Assembly: GCA_963556045.3 (NCBI GenBank)
Contig: CAUVYA020000002.1
Coordinates: 2,542,001-2,606,000, forward strand
Source: UBA4781 sp963556045
GTDB lineage: Bacteria > Chloroflexota > Anaerolineae > Anaerolineales > Anaerolineaceae
DNA length: 64,000 nt
Direction of reading: 5' to 3'
The notes below the pieces were generated by a model. It did no database searches and was not told where the DNA came from. It saw only the letters and a program-made list of their open reading frames with translations. Numbering within the stretch: the first letter of the stretch is position 1; every line of letters starts with the position of its first letter. The translations under genes and the position numbers were made by a program. Shown piece by piece: positions 8,595-16,431 of this stretch.

Positions 8595-9441
8595 AGATCA
8601 CATTTAGGTTTTCCCTGGTCGCATCAGAGATACGTTTCGGATCTGTGAGTACTGCATTATTGAGGGAATCCCAGCATTCACAATGTGAAACAGGAGGGAG
8701 AATTTCAACCAGATTTTGAATAGCTTTCTGTGCGGTTTGGGTGTTCTTACGAGCCACTTTAAGAACCATTTCAACGCTGACAGGTTTTTCACTGACATGC
8801 CAAACGTCGTAATCTGTCACATGAGCCATGGTCGCATAGCACATGCCTGCTTCTCTGGCGAGAAAGATCTCAGGGCAGGCAGTCATACCGATGATGGACA
8901 TACCCCATTCACGGAATATGTTGGATTCTGCTTTCGTTGAAAATCGCGGTCCTTCAATGGTGATGTAGATTCCTGAATCATGAACGGTAGCGCCACTAGT
9001 TTGTACAGCACTGTAGACGGATTTGCGTAGATCATTGCAGTATGGATCAGCGCTGCCGATATGCCCAACCATCCCATCACCGAAAAAGGTAAGCTTGCGG
9101 CTTTTCGTGAAATCAAATACCTGGTGAGGGATGACAAAATGACCGGGCTCAAAATCTTCTCGTAAAGATCCACAGGCAGAGATGCTGACGATCCGCCTGC
9201 TGCCGATCTGTTTCAATGCATAAATATTGGCGCGATAGTTCACTTCAGTGGGTGTAAGTACATGCCCTTCACCATGTCTGGCTAAAAAAGCAATTTTCTT
9301 TCCATGCAATGTACCAACCACAATGGGAGAGGAGGGCTTTCCGAAGGGAGTGGTGACTTCGATTGTCTCAATATCCTTCAACGCAGGAAAATTGTAAACT
9401 CCTGAACCACCGATCACGGCTAAAAAAATTGGATTTTTCAT
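8587..9441 (-). CDS. mtnP: S-methyl-5'-thioadenosine phosphorylase
   Basis: MtnP cleaves methylthioadenosine with phosphate to adenine and 5-methylthioribose-1-phosphate in methionine salvage. The 284-residue protein has the phosphate loop GGSGVY near residue 11, ARHGEGH around residue 54, a NYRANIYALK helix, SACGSL, and the substrate loop TIEGPRFSTKAES followed by GMTACPE. It belongs to the trimeric PNP/MTAP family. Its start overlaps the preceding small membrane-protein gene by an ATGA, and its stop overlaps the start of the SEDS-PBP gene, forming a three-gene operon. A 6-oxopurine phosphorylase specificity cannot be excluded from sequence alone. Confidence 0.93.
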   Translation of the reverse strand: MKNPIFLAVIGGSGVYNFPALKDIETIEVTTPFGKPSSPIVVGTLHGKKIAFLARHGEGHVLTPTEVNYRANIYALKQIGSRRIVSISACGSLREDFEPGHFVIPHQVFDFTKSRKLTFFGDGMVGHIGSADPYCNDLRKSVYSAVQTSGATVHDSGIYITIEGPRFSTKAESNIFREWGMSIIGMTACPEIFLAREAGMCYATMAHVTDYDVWHVSEKPVSVEMVLKVARKNTQTAQKAIQNLVEILPPVSHCECWDSLNNAVLTDPKRISDATRENLNVIFE

Positions 9442-9602
9442 TGCTGCTGTCTCCTTTGAGTTTTTCCCTTTTTGTCTGGATTTCGCTTTGATTTACAGGT
9501 GAGGTCTTTCCATAAAAAAACCAGGGCAGTTATTGTAAATACAAGCAATGCCACTGCCATGATCCCCCTTAGAACGAGGGCGAGTAATCCCATATTGTCC
9601 AT
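9438..9602 (-). CDS. Small single-pass membrane protein (FhaB-like N-terminal stub)
   Basis: This 54-residue protein has one membrane helix (residues 4-28) followed by a very basic tail ending in QQQ. The ATG at 9602 is chosen over 9638 because GGAGG lies six bases before it. It overlaps mtnP by ATGA. The helix resembles the N-terminal anchor of FhaB-type proteins that often sit with SEDS/PBP genes, but no FHA domain follows. It may be a reduced anchor or a small regulator of the neighbouring SEDS protein. Function is inferred from context only. Confidence 0.6.
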   Translation of the reverse strand: MDNMGLLALVLRGIMAVALLVFTITALVFLWKDLTCKSKRNPDKKGKTQRRQQQ

Positions 9603-9647
9603 GATATCCTCCAGACAACATACTATTTTACTCGACATTCCGTATGG

Positions 9648-9983
9648 ATGTTTCAGATGTGTATAATGAATTCAGAAATGGGTACTGGTACATGCGGATT
9701 CAAAGAGTTGAACCACACGGCTGATGTGGCGGTGGAAGTATGGGGCGATTCTATTCAGGCATTGTTCTTTCAAGCAGCGTTGGCATTATATGCGATCGCT
9801 GGAGTGCGTGATGAAGTTGAGGTTCATACAACATCAAAGATCATGGATCTGCATTTGCGCGAAACCGATATGGAAGCACTCTTGATTGCATTCCTGACGG
9901 AAATGCTGTATTACCTCGGTGACGGCATTCTTTTCAATCCTCAAGAAATTTCTATACAAGGAAATTCTCTTGAGCGAAATTAA
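9648..9983 (+). CDS. Archease, N-terminal part (frame broken before the end)
   Basis: Archease activates the RtcB RNA ligase by promoting its guanylylation and turnover. The protein has the family opening GFKELNHTADVAVEVWG, an AALALYAIAG helix and ETDMEALLIAFLTEMLYYL. In-frame translation ends at TAA 9981-9983, giving about 100 residues, short of the usual ~140. The missing end lies in the -1 frame up to 10096. The ATG at 9678 fits the family best; 9648, 9657 and 9666 are also possible. A TATAAT at 9662-9667 would make the message almost leaderless for 9678. The pairing with rtcB directly downstream supports the assignment. Confidence 0.82.
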   Translation: MFQMCIMNSEMGTGTCGFKELNHTADVAVEVWGDSIQALFFQAALALYAIAGVRDEVEVHTTSKIMDLHLRETDMEALLIAFLTEMLYYLGDGILFNPQEISIQGNSLERN

Positions 9984-10096
9984 TAGGGAAGGATGGAGTA
10001 TCGGTGCAGCGAGAGGTCAAGGCAATTACATACCATCATCTACAAATCGAATTTTATGATGATATCTATAAGACAGAGATAGTGTTTGATGTTTGA
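9972..10096 (+). pseudogene. Out-of-frame C-terminal end of archease
   Basis: In the frame offset from the archease start, codons read AKLIGKDG, then REVKAITYHHLQI, and finish IVFDV before TGA 10094-10096. This is the canonical archease ending, an L-x-A-x-L-x-G strand, the kAvTYH motif and a terminal fDv. The break falls between about 9970 and 9983. The stop sits directly before the rtcB start region, so the ancestral gene was intact and translationally coupled to rtcB. Its aspartate/histidine motif residues are only made if the frame is corrected. Confidence 0.85.
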
Positions 10097-11554
10097 TTGA
10101 TTATGGTGAATCAAAACGATATTCAGATGATTAACGAGATGGAATGGCTGATCCCTTCTACCCATCGGCAGGATATGAATGGGAATGTGCGCATTTTTGC
10201 ATCACGGCACATCATCCATGACTGTCTCTCTGATCTCTCTTTAGACCAGGCGGTCAATGCAGCCTGCCTGCCGGGCTTGGTTGGTGAAGTACTGGTCATG
10301 CCGGATGTTCATCAGGGCTATGGTTTTCCCATCGGGGGTGTAGCGGCAACCGATGCGCACAGCGGCGTTGTATCGCCGGGAGCCATTGGATACGATATCA
10401 ATTGCGGGGTGCGGTTATTATCTTCTCAGGTTGAATATTCACAGGCGTACCCTTATCTGGGTGATCTACTGCATGCCTTGTATGTCGCCATTCCCACCGG
10501 ATTAGGGCAGGGTGGATTGCAGAGCCTCTATGAAAAAGAATTGAGGAATATCCTGGAAGAAGGCTCGCAATGGGCTTTGCGCAAAGGATATGCCGGTGCA
10601 GAAGATCTGCAAGCGACCGAAGATGGCGGCAGGATGCAAGGCGCAGATAGCCGTAAAGTGAGTGAGCGTGCTGTCAAGCGTGGACTGCAGCAGGTCGGCT
10701 CTTTAGGGGCAGGCAATCATTTCATAGAAGTTAGCGTCGTTGAAAAGATATTCCATCCTGCAGCTGCTGCCAGTATGGGGTTGAAAGAAGGCTGTGTGTG
10801 TCTCATGATCCATTCAGGGTCGCGTGGGCTGGGTCATCAGATCTGTTCGGATTACGTGCAGCAATACCAGAATGCGCAGGCTAAGTTCAGGTTCAATTTG
10901 CCTGATAGAGAATTAGTTTGCGCCCCGATCGAGTCACCTGAAGGTCAGGCATATCTGGCTGCTATGGCTTGTGCAGCCAATTATGCCTTTTGCAATCGGC
11001 AGGTGATGGCACATCTTGCACAGCAGGTCTTCGAAAGAACTCTTGCAGGAAAGTGTAAACAGCCCTATCTTCATCCGGTTTATGACCTGGCTCATAATAT
11101 TGGTAAGCTTGAGAAACATCGTTTGGGAAAAGTTGAAAGAGAAGTCTTCATTCACCGCAAAGGTGCCACCCGTGCATTCGGACCGGGGCAGGCAGGTTTG
11201 TCTGAACGCTATCAAAAGATCGGTCAGCCGGTTCTCATTCCGGGCAGTATGGGCACTGCCTCATGGGTGCTGTTGGGTACAGAAACAGCCATGTTGCGAT
11301 CATTGGGTTCTTCGTGCCATGGCGCGGGCAGAGTTCACAGCCGGAAAAGCGCGAGAAAGATGATACATGCAGATCAATTGCTCCAATCTTTGGATTTGAA
11401 AGGGATCACCGTTTTGGCTGGTTCTATGAAGGGGCTGGTGGAAGAAGCGCCGCAGGCATATAAGGATGTAGATGAAGTGGTGGATTGCGTGGTCACTGCG
11501 GGGATTGTAGCAAAGGTAGCTCGATTGCGTCCACTGACAGTTATTAAAGGATAA
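10097..11554 (+). CDS. rtcB: RNA-splicing/repair ligase RtcB
   Basis: RtcB joins RNA 2',3'-cyclic phosphate or 3'-phosphate ends to 5'-OH ends using GTP and Mn2+. Visible hallmarks are HQGYGFPIGG, the metal-binding Cys in DINCGVR (about C103), GAGNHFIEV, the SGSRGLGH stretch, RAFGPG, GSMGTASWVL and the guanylylation region SSCHGAGRVHSR. The length (about 485 residues) is normal. Starts at TTG 10097, ATG 10103 or GTG 10106 are all possible; the first directly abuts the archease tail stop. The operon with archease supports RNA repair or tRNA splicing-like activity. Confidence 0.95.
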   Translation: MIMVNQNDIQMINEMEWLIPSTHRQDMNGNVRIFASRHIIHDCLSDLSLDQAVNAACLPGLVGEVLVMPDVHQGYGFPIGGVAATDAHSGVVSPGAIGYDINCGVRLLSSQVEYSQAYPYLGDLLHALYVAIPTGLGQGGLQSLYEKELRNILEEGSQWALRKGYAGAEDLQATEDGGRMQGADSRKVSERAVKRGLQQVGSLGAGNHFIEVSVVEKIFHPAAAASMGLKEGCVCLMIHSGSRGLGHQICSDYVQQYQNAQAKFRFNLPDRELVCAPIESPEGQAYLAAMACAANYAFCNRQVMAHLAQQVFERTLAGKCKQPYLHPVYDLAHNIGKLEKHRLGKVEREVFIHRKGATRAFGPGQAGLSERYQKIGQPVLIPGSMGTASWVLLGTETAMLRSLGSSCHGAGRVHSRKSARKMIHADQLLQSLDLKGITVLAGSMKGLVEEAPQAYKDVDEVVDCVVTAGIVAKVARLRPLTVIKG

Positions 11555-11561
11555 TCGTGTG

Positions 11562-11591
11562 TTGACGAATTTGCCAAATAACAGGTATAAT
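11562..11591 (+). promoter_or_regulatory. Sigma-70-type promoter of secG
   Basis: TTGACG (11562-11567) and TATAAT (11586-11591) are separated by 18 bases. They lie 28 bases before the secG GTG, after the rtcB stop. secG therefore has its own promoter. Confidence 0.75.
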
Positions 11592-11619
11592 CGTTCTGTT
11601 ACTTTGCAGGAGGTAAAAC

Positions 11620-11844
11620 GTGGAACGTTATTTTCAAATTGCTCTCATGATCACATCCGTAGCTTTGATTGCCAGTATTGTGTTGCAGTCAAAAGGTGTT
11701 GGTTTGGGTGGTTTAACAGGTGCTGATCTTGGTTCAAACATCACCGCCCGCCGCGGTATTGAAAAAACCATGTTCAAGATCACAATCTTCTTGGCGATCT
11801 TGTTCGTTGCATTAGTGCTCGGAACCATTATCGTAGCTCAATAA
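11620..11844 (+). CDS. secG: Preprotein translocase subunit SecG
   Basis: This 74-residue, two-helix membrane protein is the auxiliary SecG subunit of the SecYEG channel. The first helix is followed by the typical loop QSKGVGLGGLTGADLGSN and then the second helix with GTIIVAQ at the end. A strong SD GCAGGAGG precedes a GTG start. It is monocistronic: it has its own promoter upstream and a hairpin terminator downstream. Confidence 0.93.
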   Translation: MERYFQIALMITSVALIASIVLQSKGVGLGGLTGADLGSNITARRGIEKTMFKITIFLAILFVALVLGTIIVAQ

Positions 11845-11861
11845 TCTATCTTTTGTTTATT

Positions 11862-11900
11862 AAAAGGCGGCTCTATTTTCGTTGGAGGACGCCTTTTTTT
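11862..11900 (+). terminator. Rho-independent terminator after secG
   Basis: AAAAGGCG (11862-11869) pairs with CGCCTTTT (11890-11897), and a T-run continues to 11900. It ends the secG transcript just before the promoter of the next gene. Confidence 0.8.
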
Positions 11901-11901
11901 A

Positions 11902-11920
11902 TGCTAGAATTCACATTCGA
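11902..11920 (+). promoter_or_regulatory. Extended -10 giving a near-leaderless message
   Basis: TGCTAGAAT, an extended -10 with TAGAAT at 11905-11910, lies so close to the ATG at 11920 that transcription from the usual +7 distance would leave about three untranslated bases. No Shine-Dalgarno is visible before the ATG. Confidence 0.5.
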
Positions 11921-13578
11921 TGAAAAATATACGCTGGCAATTAATAATCATCCTGGTGACAGGTTTGGTAATTGGTATTTTGCTCCTCAGTGAACAGACT
12001 GGTTTCAGCATTGCCCGTCCCGTCGCTACCAGAGGTGGTGTATATACAGAGGCACTTGTCGGCAGCCTGCAGCGATTGAATCCTGTGCTTGATTATTACA
12101 ATTCAGCAGACCGCGATGTAGATCGTCTGCTTTTCAGCCGTTTAATTACCTATGACGAAAATGGATCGCCGCAGCCCGAGCTAGCAACCCAGTGGGGTAT
12201 CTCATTTGATGGGCTTTCCTATAATTTTGATATCAATCCTGATGCGCAATGGCATGATGGCATCCCCGTCACCAGCGCTGATATTGCATTCACAATTGAT
12301 GTTATGCGCAGTGATGAATCAGTGCTGCCTGATGATCTGAAACAGTTTTGGAATAATGTTGAGGTTATTCCACTCGGTGATCAGTCTGTACAATTCAGGC
12401 TTTCTGAAGCATTCGCTCCCTTCATGGATTATCTGTCCTTTGGTATTCTTCCGCAGCACCTATTAGGTGAGCTCTCCTATCAACAGATAATCAATTCATC
12501 TTTCAATCTTGAGCCGGTGGGAAGTGGTCCTTACCAATTTGAAAGCTTGATAACAGAGAATGGCGCCATCAAAGGTGTGGTTCTTTCTGCGAATCCGACT
12601 TTTTATGGCGGAGAACCTCTCCTCAGCCAGTTCGTTTTTATGTATTATGCTGATGCCGCTGCTGCTTATTCGGCATATGCAGAGGGTGTGGTGCAGGGCA
12701 TTAGTGAGATATCAGACGATATCCTTATGGATGTGTTGAGCGATCCGAACCTGGCTGTTTATTCGGCAATAAAACCTGAAGTATCTATGGTGCTCTTGAA
12801 TTTGAATAATAATAAAGTGAAATTCCTGCAGGAAGAAAATGTGCGCAAAGCGTTACTGTATGCTCTTGACCGCAGGCGTATGATCGATTCTGCTTTACAG
12901 GGGCAGGCTGTTGCATCAAATATGCCGCTCATTCCTTCCAACTGGTCGTATTATGAAGGCAACCAGATTTTTGATTATGATCCTCAAAAAGCAGGCATCT
13001 TGTTGGATGAAATTGGATTTACACTTCCTAACGGGGATGGTTCTATCCGTACAGATGACAGCAGCGAATTGAGCTTCGAACTTGTCCATCCTGATGATGC
13101 AGCCCATACCGCAGTTGCCGTGGCTATCCAAAAAGATTGGGCTGCGATCGGTGTGGATGTTAACCTGGTTGCAGTACCCTATGATGTGCTCATACTCGAT
13201 TATCTGGAGCCTTTAACATACCAGGCAGCATTGATCGATCTGAATTTTGAACGTTCGCCCGATCCGGATCCATATCCTTTCTGGGATCAGGCTCAGCAGA
13301 GCGGTGGGCAGAATTACTCACAGTGGGAAAATAAAGTGATCAGTGAATATCTGGAAGAAGCGCGTGTAACAACCGACTTGGATGAGCGCGCAAAACTATA
13401 CCGGAATTTCCAGGTGGTATTTCAAGATGAACTACCTGCCTTGCCGTTATATTACCCGGTTTATAACTTTGCGATTGACGAGGGGATCAACGGAGTACGG
13501 GTTGGTTCATTTTATGATACGGCTGATCGTTTCTTTTCAGTTATTGATTGGTATCTGATAGCCAGCGCTGCAGAATAA
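11920..13578 (+). CDS. Peptide/oligopeptide-type solute-binding protein (SBP_bac_5)
   Basis: This 552-residue extracytoplasmic binding protein belongs to the dipeptide/oligopeptide/nickel family. An N-terminal hydrophobic helix (about residues 8-26) without a lipobox cysteine would act as an anchor or signal peptide. The family pattern follows: LVGSLQRLNPVLDYY, LITYDENG, WHDGIPVTSADIAFT, GSGPYQF, and ENVRKALLYALDRRRMI in lobe two. No permease or ATPase genes lie beside it, so its transporter partner is elsewhere or it acts as a sensor. Substrate is unknown. Confidence 0.88.
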   Translation: MKNIRWQLIIILVTGLVIGILLLSEQTGFSIARPVATRGGVYTEALVGSLQRLNPVLDYYNSADRDVDRLLFSRLITYDENGSPQPELATQWGISFDGLSYNFDINPDAQWHDGIPVTSADIAFTIDVMRSDESVLPDDLKQFWNNVEVIPLGDQSVQFRLSEAFAPFMDYLSFGILPQHLLGELSYQQIINSSFNLEPVGSGPYQFESLITENGAIKGVVLSANPTFYGGEPLLSQFVFMYYADAAAAYSAYAEGVVQGISEISDDILMDVLSDPNLAVYSAIKPEVSMVLLNLNNNKVKFLQEENVRKALLYALDRRRMIDSALQGQAVASNMPLIPSNWSYYEGNQIFDYDPQKAGILLDEIGFTLPNGDGSIRTDDSSELSFELVHPDDAAHTAVAVAIQKDWAAIGVDVNLVAVPYDVLILDYLEPLTYQAALIDLNFERSPDPDPYPFWDQAQQSGGQNYSQWENKVISEYLEEARVTTDLDERAKLYRNFQVVFQDELPALPLYYPVYNFAIDEGINGVRVGSFYDTADRFFSVIDWYLIASAAE

Positions 13579-13601
13579 CAGCGCAGCAGTGGAGTTTTCA
13601 A

Positions 13602-14114
13602 ATGTCCATGTTCAGCGGTAGGGGCGATGAAGGATTTACCGATACGCTGGGTGGATTACGCGTTGCCAAAAACCACCCTTTGATCGAACTGATTGGAGAG
13701 CTCGACGAATTATCAGCATGGATAGGACTCGCTTTAAGTGAGGAACAAGAGCCAGCCATTTCAGAGGTGCTATCTTCAATTCAAGATGAGCTTGCCAGCA
13801 TGATGTCTGTTCTGAGCTCATATAAACCGGGCAAACTAATTTCTAAAACAACACCATTCCCAAATAGTAATAAAATTGAAAACTGGATCAACACGTACGA
13901 ACGGGATATTCAAGTACCCGCTTCCTTTATGCGATCCGGCTCTACCAGGCTGGGAGCACTGTACAATCTATTACGTACGATAACACGCCGGGTTGAGCGT
14001 AAAGCGATAACCTTTTTGCCTGCAGATTTTTCTCTTTCCGATGAGATGTTATCTTATTTGAACCGTCTTTCCACCCTGTTTTTTATCCTGTGGCTGCTGG
14101 TTGACCAGCGTTAA
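13602..14114 (+). CDS. PduO-type cob(I)alamin adenosyltransferase-like protein (divergent)
   Basis: Adenosyltransferases of the PduO family attach the adenosyl group to cob(I)alamin as trimers of four-helix bundles. This 170-residue protein keeps the fold markers SGRGDEGFT near the start, IGELDELSAWIGLAL, LSSIQDELASM, a TRRVER segment and YLNRLSTLFF. However, the usual TxTGDxG ATP loop and the RTICRRAER and LNRLSD motifs are altered, so activity is uncertain. The ATG at 13602 follows a TGGAG SD; a longer frame opens at 13548 inside the preceding gene. It lies 23 bases after the binding-protein gene. Confidence 0.72.
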   Translation: MSMFSGRGDEGFTDTLGGLRVAKNHPLIELIGELDELSAWIGLALSEEQEPAISEVLSSIQDELASMMSVLSSYKPGKLISKTTPFPNSNKIENWINTYERDIQVPASFMRSGSTRLGALYNLLRTITRRVERKAITFLPADFSLSDEMLSYLNRLSTLFFILWLLVDQR

Positions 14115-14197
14115 ACATTCTTCTCAATCACACCTAAAATTCACGGTTTTTTCACAGGTCTTTGTGAGAATGAGGGTATTCTAATCAGGAGTTAACC

Positions 14198-14809
14198 ATG
14201 AATACAAAGACTTCATTATCGAAAGACACAAAAAAGCGGTATTTGATCAATTTTGCCATGTTCGTTCTGTTCCTGGCGGTGACCGCTTCCAGCCTCTATT
14301 TTCTGTACGTTCCGGCAGGCTATCAGGGTGGAAGAAATCCGCGCTACAACATGCAGATCATCTTTGAACGCGACACATGGGGTGAGATCCATACATGGAC
14401 CAGTTTTGCGCTCTCGGCAATACTATTCGTTCATGTCATCATTCACTGGTCATGGGTTAGAAATGTTTTCTTAAAATATGTTCAGATCTGGAAGAAGAGT
14501 ATCCGCTTCAGGAATAATCTGGCACTGCTAAATATCGTTGATGATGGATTGATCGCAATATTTTTCATCGCCTGTTTGATCTCAGGAATAATTCTGTTTG
14601 TTGTTCCCGGGGGACCGGGTACTGCAACCACACTGATCATGGCGGTTACAAGGGATGCCTGGAAAGACATTCATGTTTGGACGGGGATCGGGATGCTGGT
14701 TGGTATTGTGGTACACCTGGTCATTCACTGGGGTTGGATCAGGAAAGTAAGCGCCAAAATAGTGAAACGATCTCAACCGGTGACTGTGTTTGAAAATGAG
14801 ATGGGATGA
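14198..14809 (+). CDS. DUF4405-type four-helix membrane protein, possibly heme-binding
   Basis: This 203-residue membrane protein is made of two related halves. Each has two helices and an IHxWT...H...HWxWI pattern: WGEIHTWTSF with VHVIIHWSWV, and WKDIHVWTGI with VHLVIHWGWI. The paired histidines resemble cytochrome b-like bis-histidine heme sites, as proposed for DUF4405 proteins. The internal repeat is clear in the sequence. A redox or electron-transfer role is inferred. SD-like CAGGAG precedes the ATG. Confidence 0.8.
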   Translation: MNTKTSLSKDTKKRYLINFAMFVLFLAVTASSLYFLYVPAGYQGGRNPRYNMQIIFERDTWGEIHTWTSFALSAILFVHVIIHWSWVRNVFLKYVQIWKKSIRFRNNLALLNIVDDGLIAIFFIACLISGIILFVVPGGPGTATTLIMAVTRDAWKDIHVWTGIGMLVGIVVHLVIHWGWIRKVSAKIVKRSQPVTVFENEMG

Positions 14810-14812
14810 TTC

Positions 14813-15667
14813 TTATATCGGATATTGATAGATCGGGAAGAACTCCCCCCGGTATTCGAACCCAAGCTTCTCGTAAAGGTGAATGGATGCCTTGTTATCA
14901 TGCTGGGTGTTTACGGTAATTTGCTTGATCCAGGGGACGGAAAAATGCCAGAGCATATTTTCTACCAATCTGGCACCGATCCCCTTATTGTGAAATGAAG
15001 GAAGAACTGCCAGACGGGTAAGATGTGCCCGAAACAGATCGGATGTACTGATCTGAAAGCCTACTATCCGTCCATCCATTTCTGCTACCGTTGCGTAGGC
15101 AGATTGTTCATACGCCAGGGTAATGGTTGTCTGTGAAAATTTCCAGCAGGTTGAAAAACCGCTTTCATCTATCTGAAATACCTGCGGCAGGTCGCTTACT
15201 TTCATGAGACGCACAGAGATATGATGATCTGCAAATTTCTTCCCGGGCAAATTCCCCTGCCAGGTGAGCACGATCACTTTTTGTATTTTCTGCCAGCCTT
15301 GAGCAGCGAGCATCGTTTCCATCCAATTTTGATAACAAAGCGAGACAATGGAATCACCTGATGTAAATGGGTATATTTCCTTGATCGCGCTGAACAACGT
15401 GGTCCATGCGGGGGTGTATTCTTTTTCGCGTTTTGTTGCGAAGAAACGCACCCAGTGGATATGGTCGGGATCGGGCGCAAGGCAGAGAATGCTGTTGATG
15501 GAAGTATCATCAAATGAAAGAACACAGGGAGGGTTCTTGAACCATTCCTGCGGTCTGCGCCAATCGAGATGGGCATGCATGCGCAGAGAACTTGTTAAAA
15601 AGGTATCGATCTTGCCGGGGTCATGAAATGCTTCATACGAAGCGATGCTTGTTTTTGCGACGATCAT
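14813..15667 (-). CDS. GNAT-family acetyltransferase with an extra N-terminal domain
   Basis: This 284-residue protein has a GNAT acetyl-CoA-binding domain in its C-terminal half (about 148-284). It shows the motif A pattern HLTRLAVLPSFHNKGIGARLV and the later NxxSIxLYEKLGFEYRG segment. The N-terminal ~140 residues resemble a second, degenerate GNAT-like fold without the acetyl-CoA loop. Its start overlaps the upstream XRE regulator by an ATGA. The substrate is unknown. Confidence 0.82.
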   Translation of the reverse strand: MIVAKTSIASYEAFHDPGKIDTFLTSSLRMHAHLDWRRPQEWFKNPPCVLSFDDTSINSILCLAPDPDHIHWVRFFATKREKEYTPAWTTLFSAIKEIYPFTSGDSIVSLCYQNWMETMLAAQGWQKIQKVIVLTWQGNLPGKKFADHHISVRLMKVSDLPQVFQIDESGFSTCWKFSQTTITLAYEQSAYATVAEMDGRIVGFQISTSDLFRAHLTRLAVLPSFHNKGIGARLVENMLWHFSVPWIKQITVNTQHDNKASIHLYEKLGFEYRGEFFPIYQYPI

Positions 15668-16383
15668 TCTGCTGTAGTAGGATCAGAAATCGCTGTATCA
15701 TCAGACATTTTCGTAACCAGGAATTGGAGTGCCTGTGATACGTTTTCCAGGTCTTCAGGCTGAAGTTCCTTCATTTTATTTGCCAGAGAGATGTAAGCGA
15801 TATTTTCAGGATTGCTGACGAATGTCTGCAGATCATGCGGCAGATCAAGAAAGGCTGCGATTTGCTGTTGTTTCTTCTGCCATAAACCGATCGGGCTGTT
15901 CACGTCGAAAAGCATAATCAGATCAATGCCTAATTCATGAGTGAGCCTGCGCAATTCATCCATTGGGATGCCGCTTTGACCGGATTCCCAGCGTTTCAAG
16001 CGTGACACAGGGATCGCACAGCGGGTGGCAAGTGTTTTTAAGGATAGTTTGCATCTTTCCCTTTCGATCTGTAGCAAGGTGCCGATCACACTATCTCTGA
16101 TCTCCATTAGATGAGTCAGGTTATCTCCATCAGGAATAGGAACTCCACATAATTCGCCCTTGTCTTGCGCGTGTAAAAGTTCTGCGAGGGGAATTTGCAT
16201 GAAGTAGGATAGCGTTTCTAATTCAGGCAGGGTTGGAAAAAACTCTCCGCTTTCATATTTTTTATAACGAGCGTTTGTGATTCCAAGCGCAGCGGCACAG
16301 CTTTTCACTGTTTTTCCACATTTTTCTCTTGCAGTATGCAGATTCACTGCAATGGCAGATAGTTTAATATCGAATAATTCCAT
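15664..16383 (-). CDS. Cytoplasmic regulator with two XRE-type helix-turn-helix domains
   Basis: Two Cro/C1-like HTH modules are visible: TVKSCAAALGITNARYKKYESGEFFPT in the N-terminal part, and LSLKTLATRCAIPVSRLKRWESGQ in the middle. A C-terminal helical tail of about 70 residues follows. The frame opens at 16416, but MELFDIKL at 16383 is a better start. It is followed with a four-base overlap by the GNAT gene and preceded by an amidohydrolase gene 15 bases or more upstream. A tandem-HTH monomer could bind an asymmetric or long operator. Confidence 0.8.
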   Translation of the reverse strand: MELFDIKLSAIAVNLHTAREKCGKTVKSCAAALGITNARYKKYESGEFFPTLPELETLSYFMQIPLAELLHAQDKGELCGVPIPDGDNLTHLMEIRDSVIGTLLQIERERCKLSLKTLATRCAIPVSRLKRWESGQSGIPMDELRRLTHELGIDLIMLFDVNSPIGLWQKKQQQIAAFLDLPHDLQTFVSNPENIAYISLANKMKELQPEDLENVSQALQFLVTKMSDDTAISDPTTAE

Positions 16384-16431
16384 AAGCAAACCTCTTTGAT
16401 ATTTCCTTTTTCTCATTATAGCGTAGCTTCA

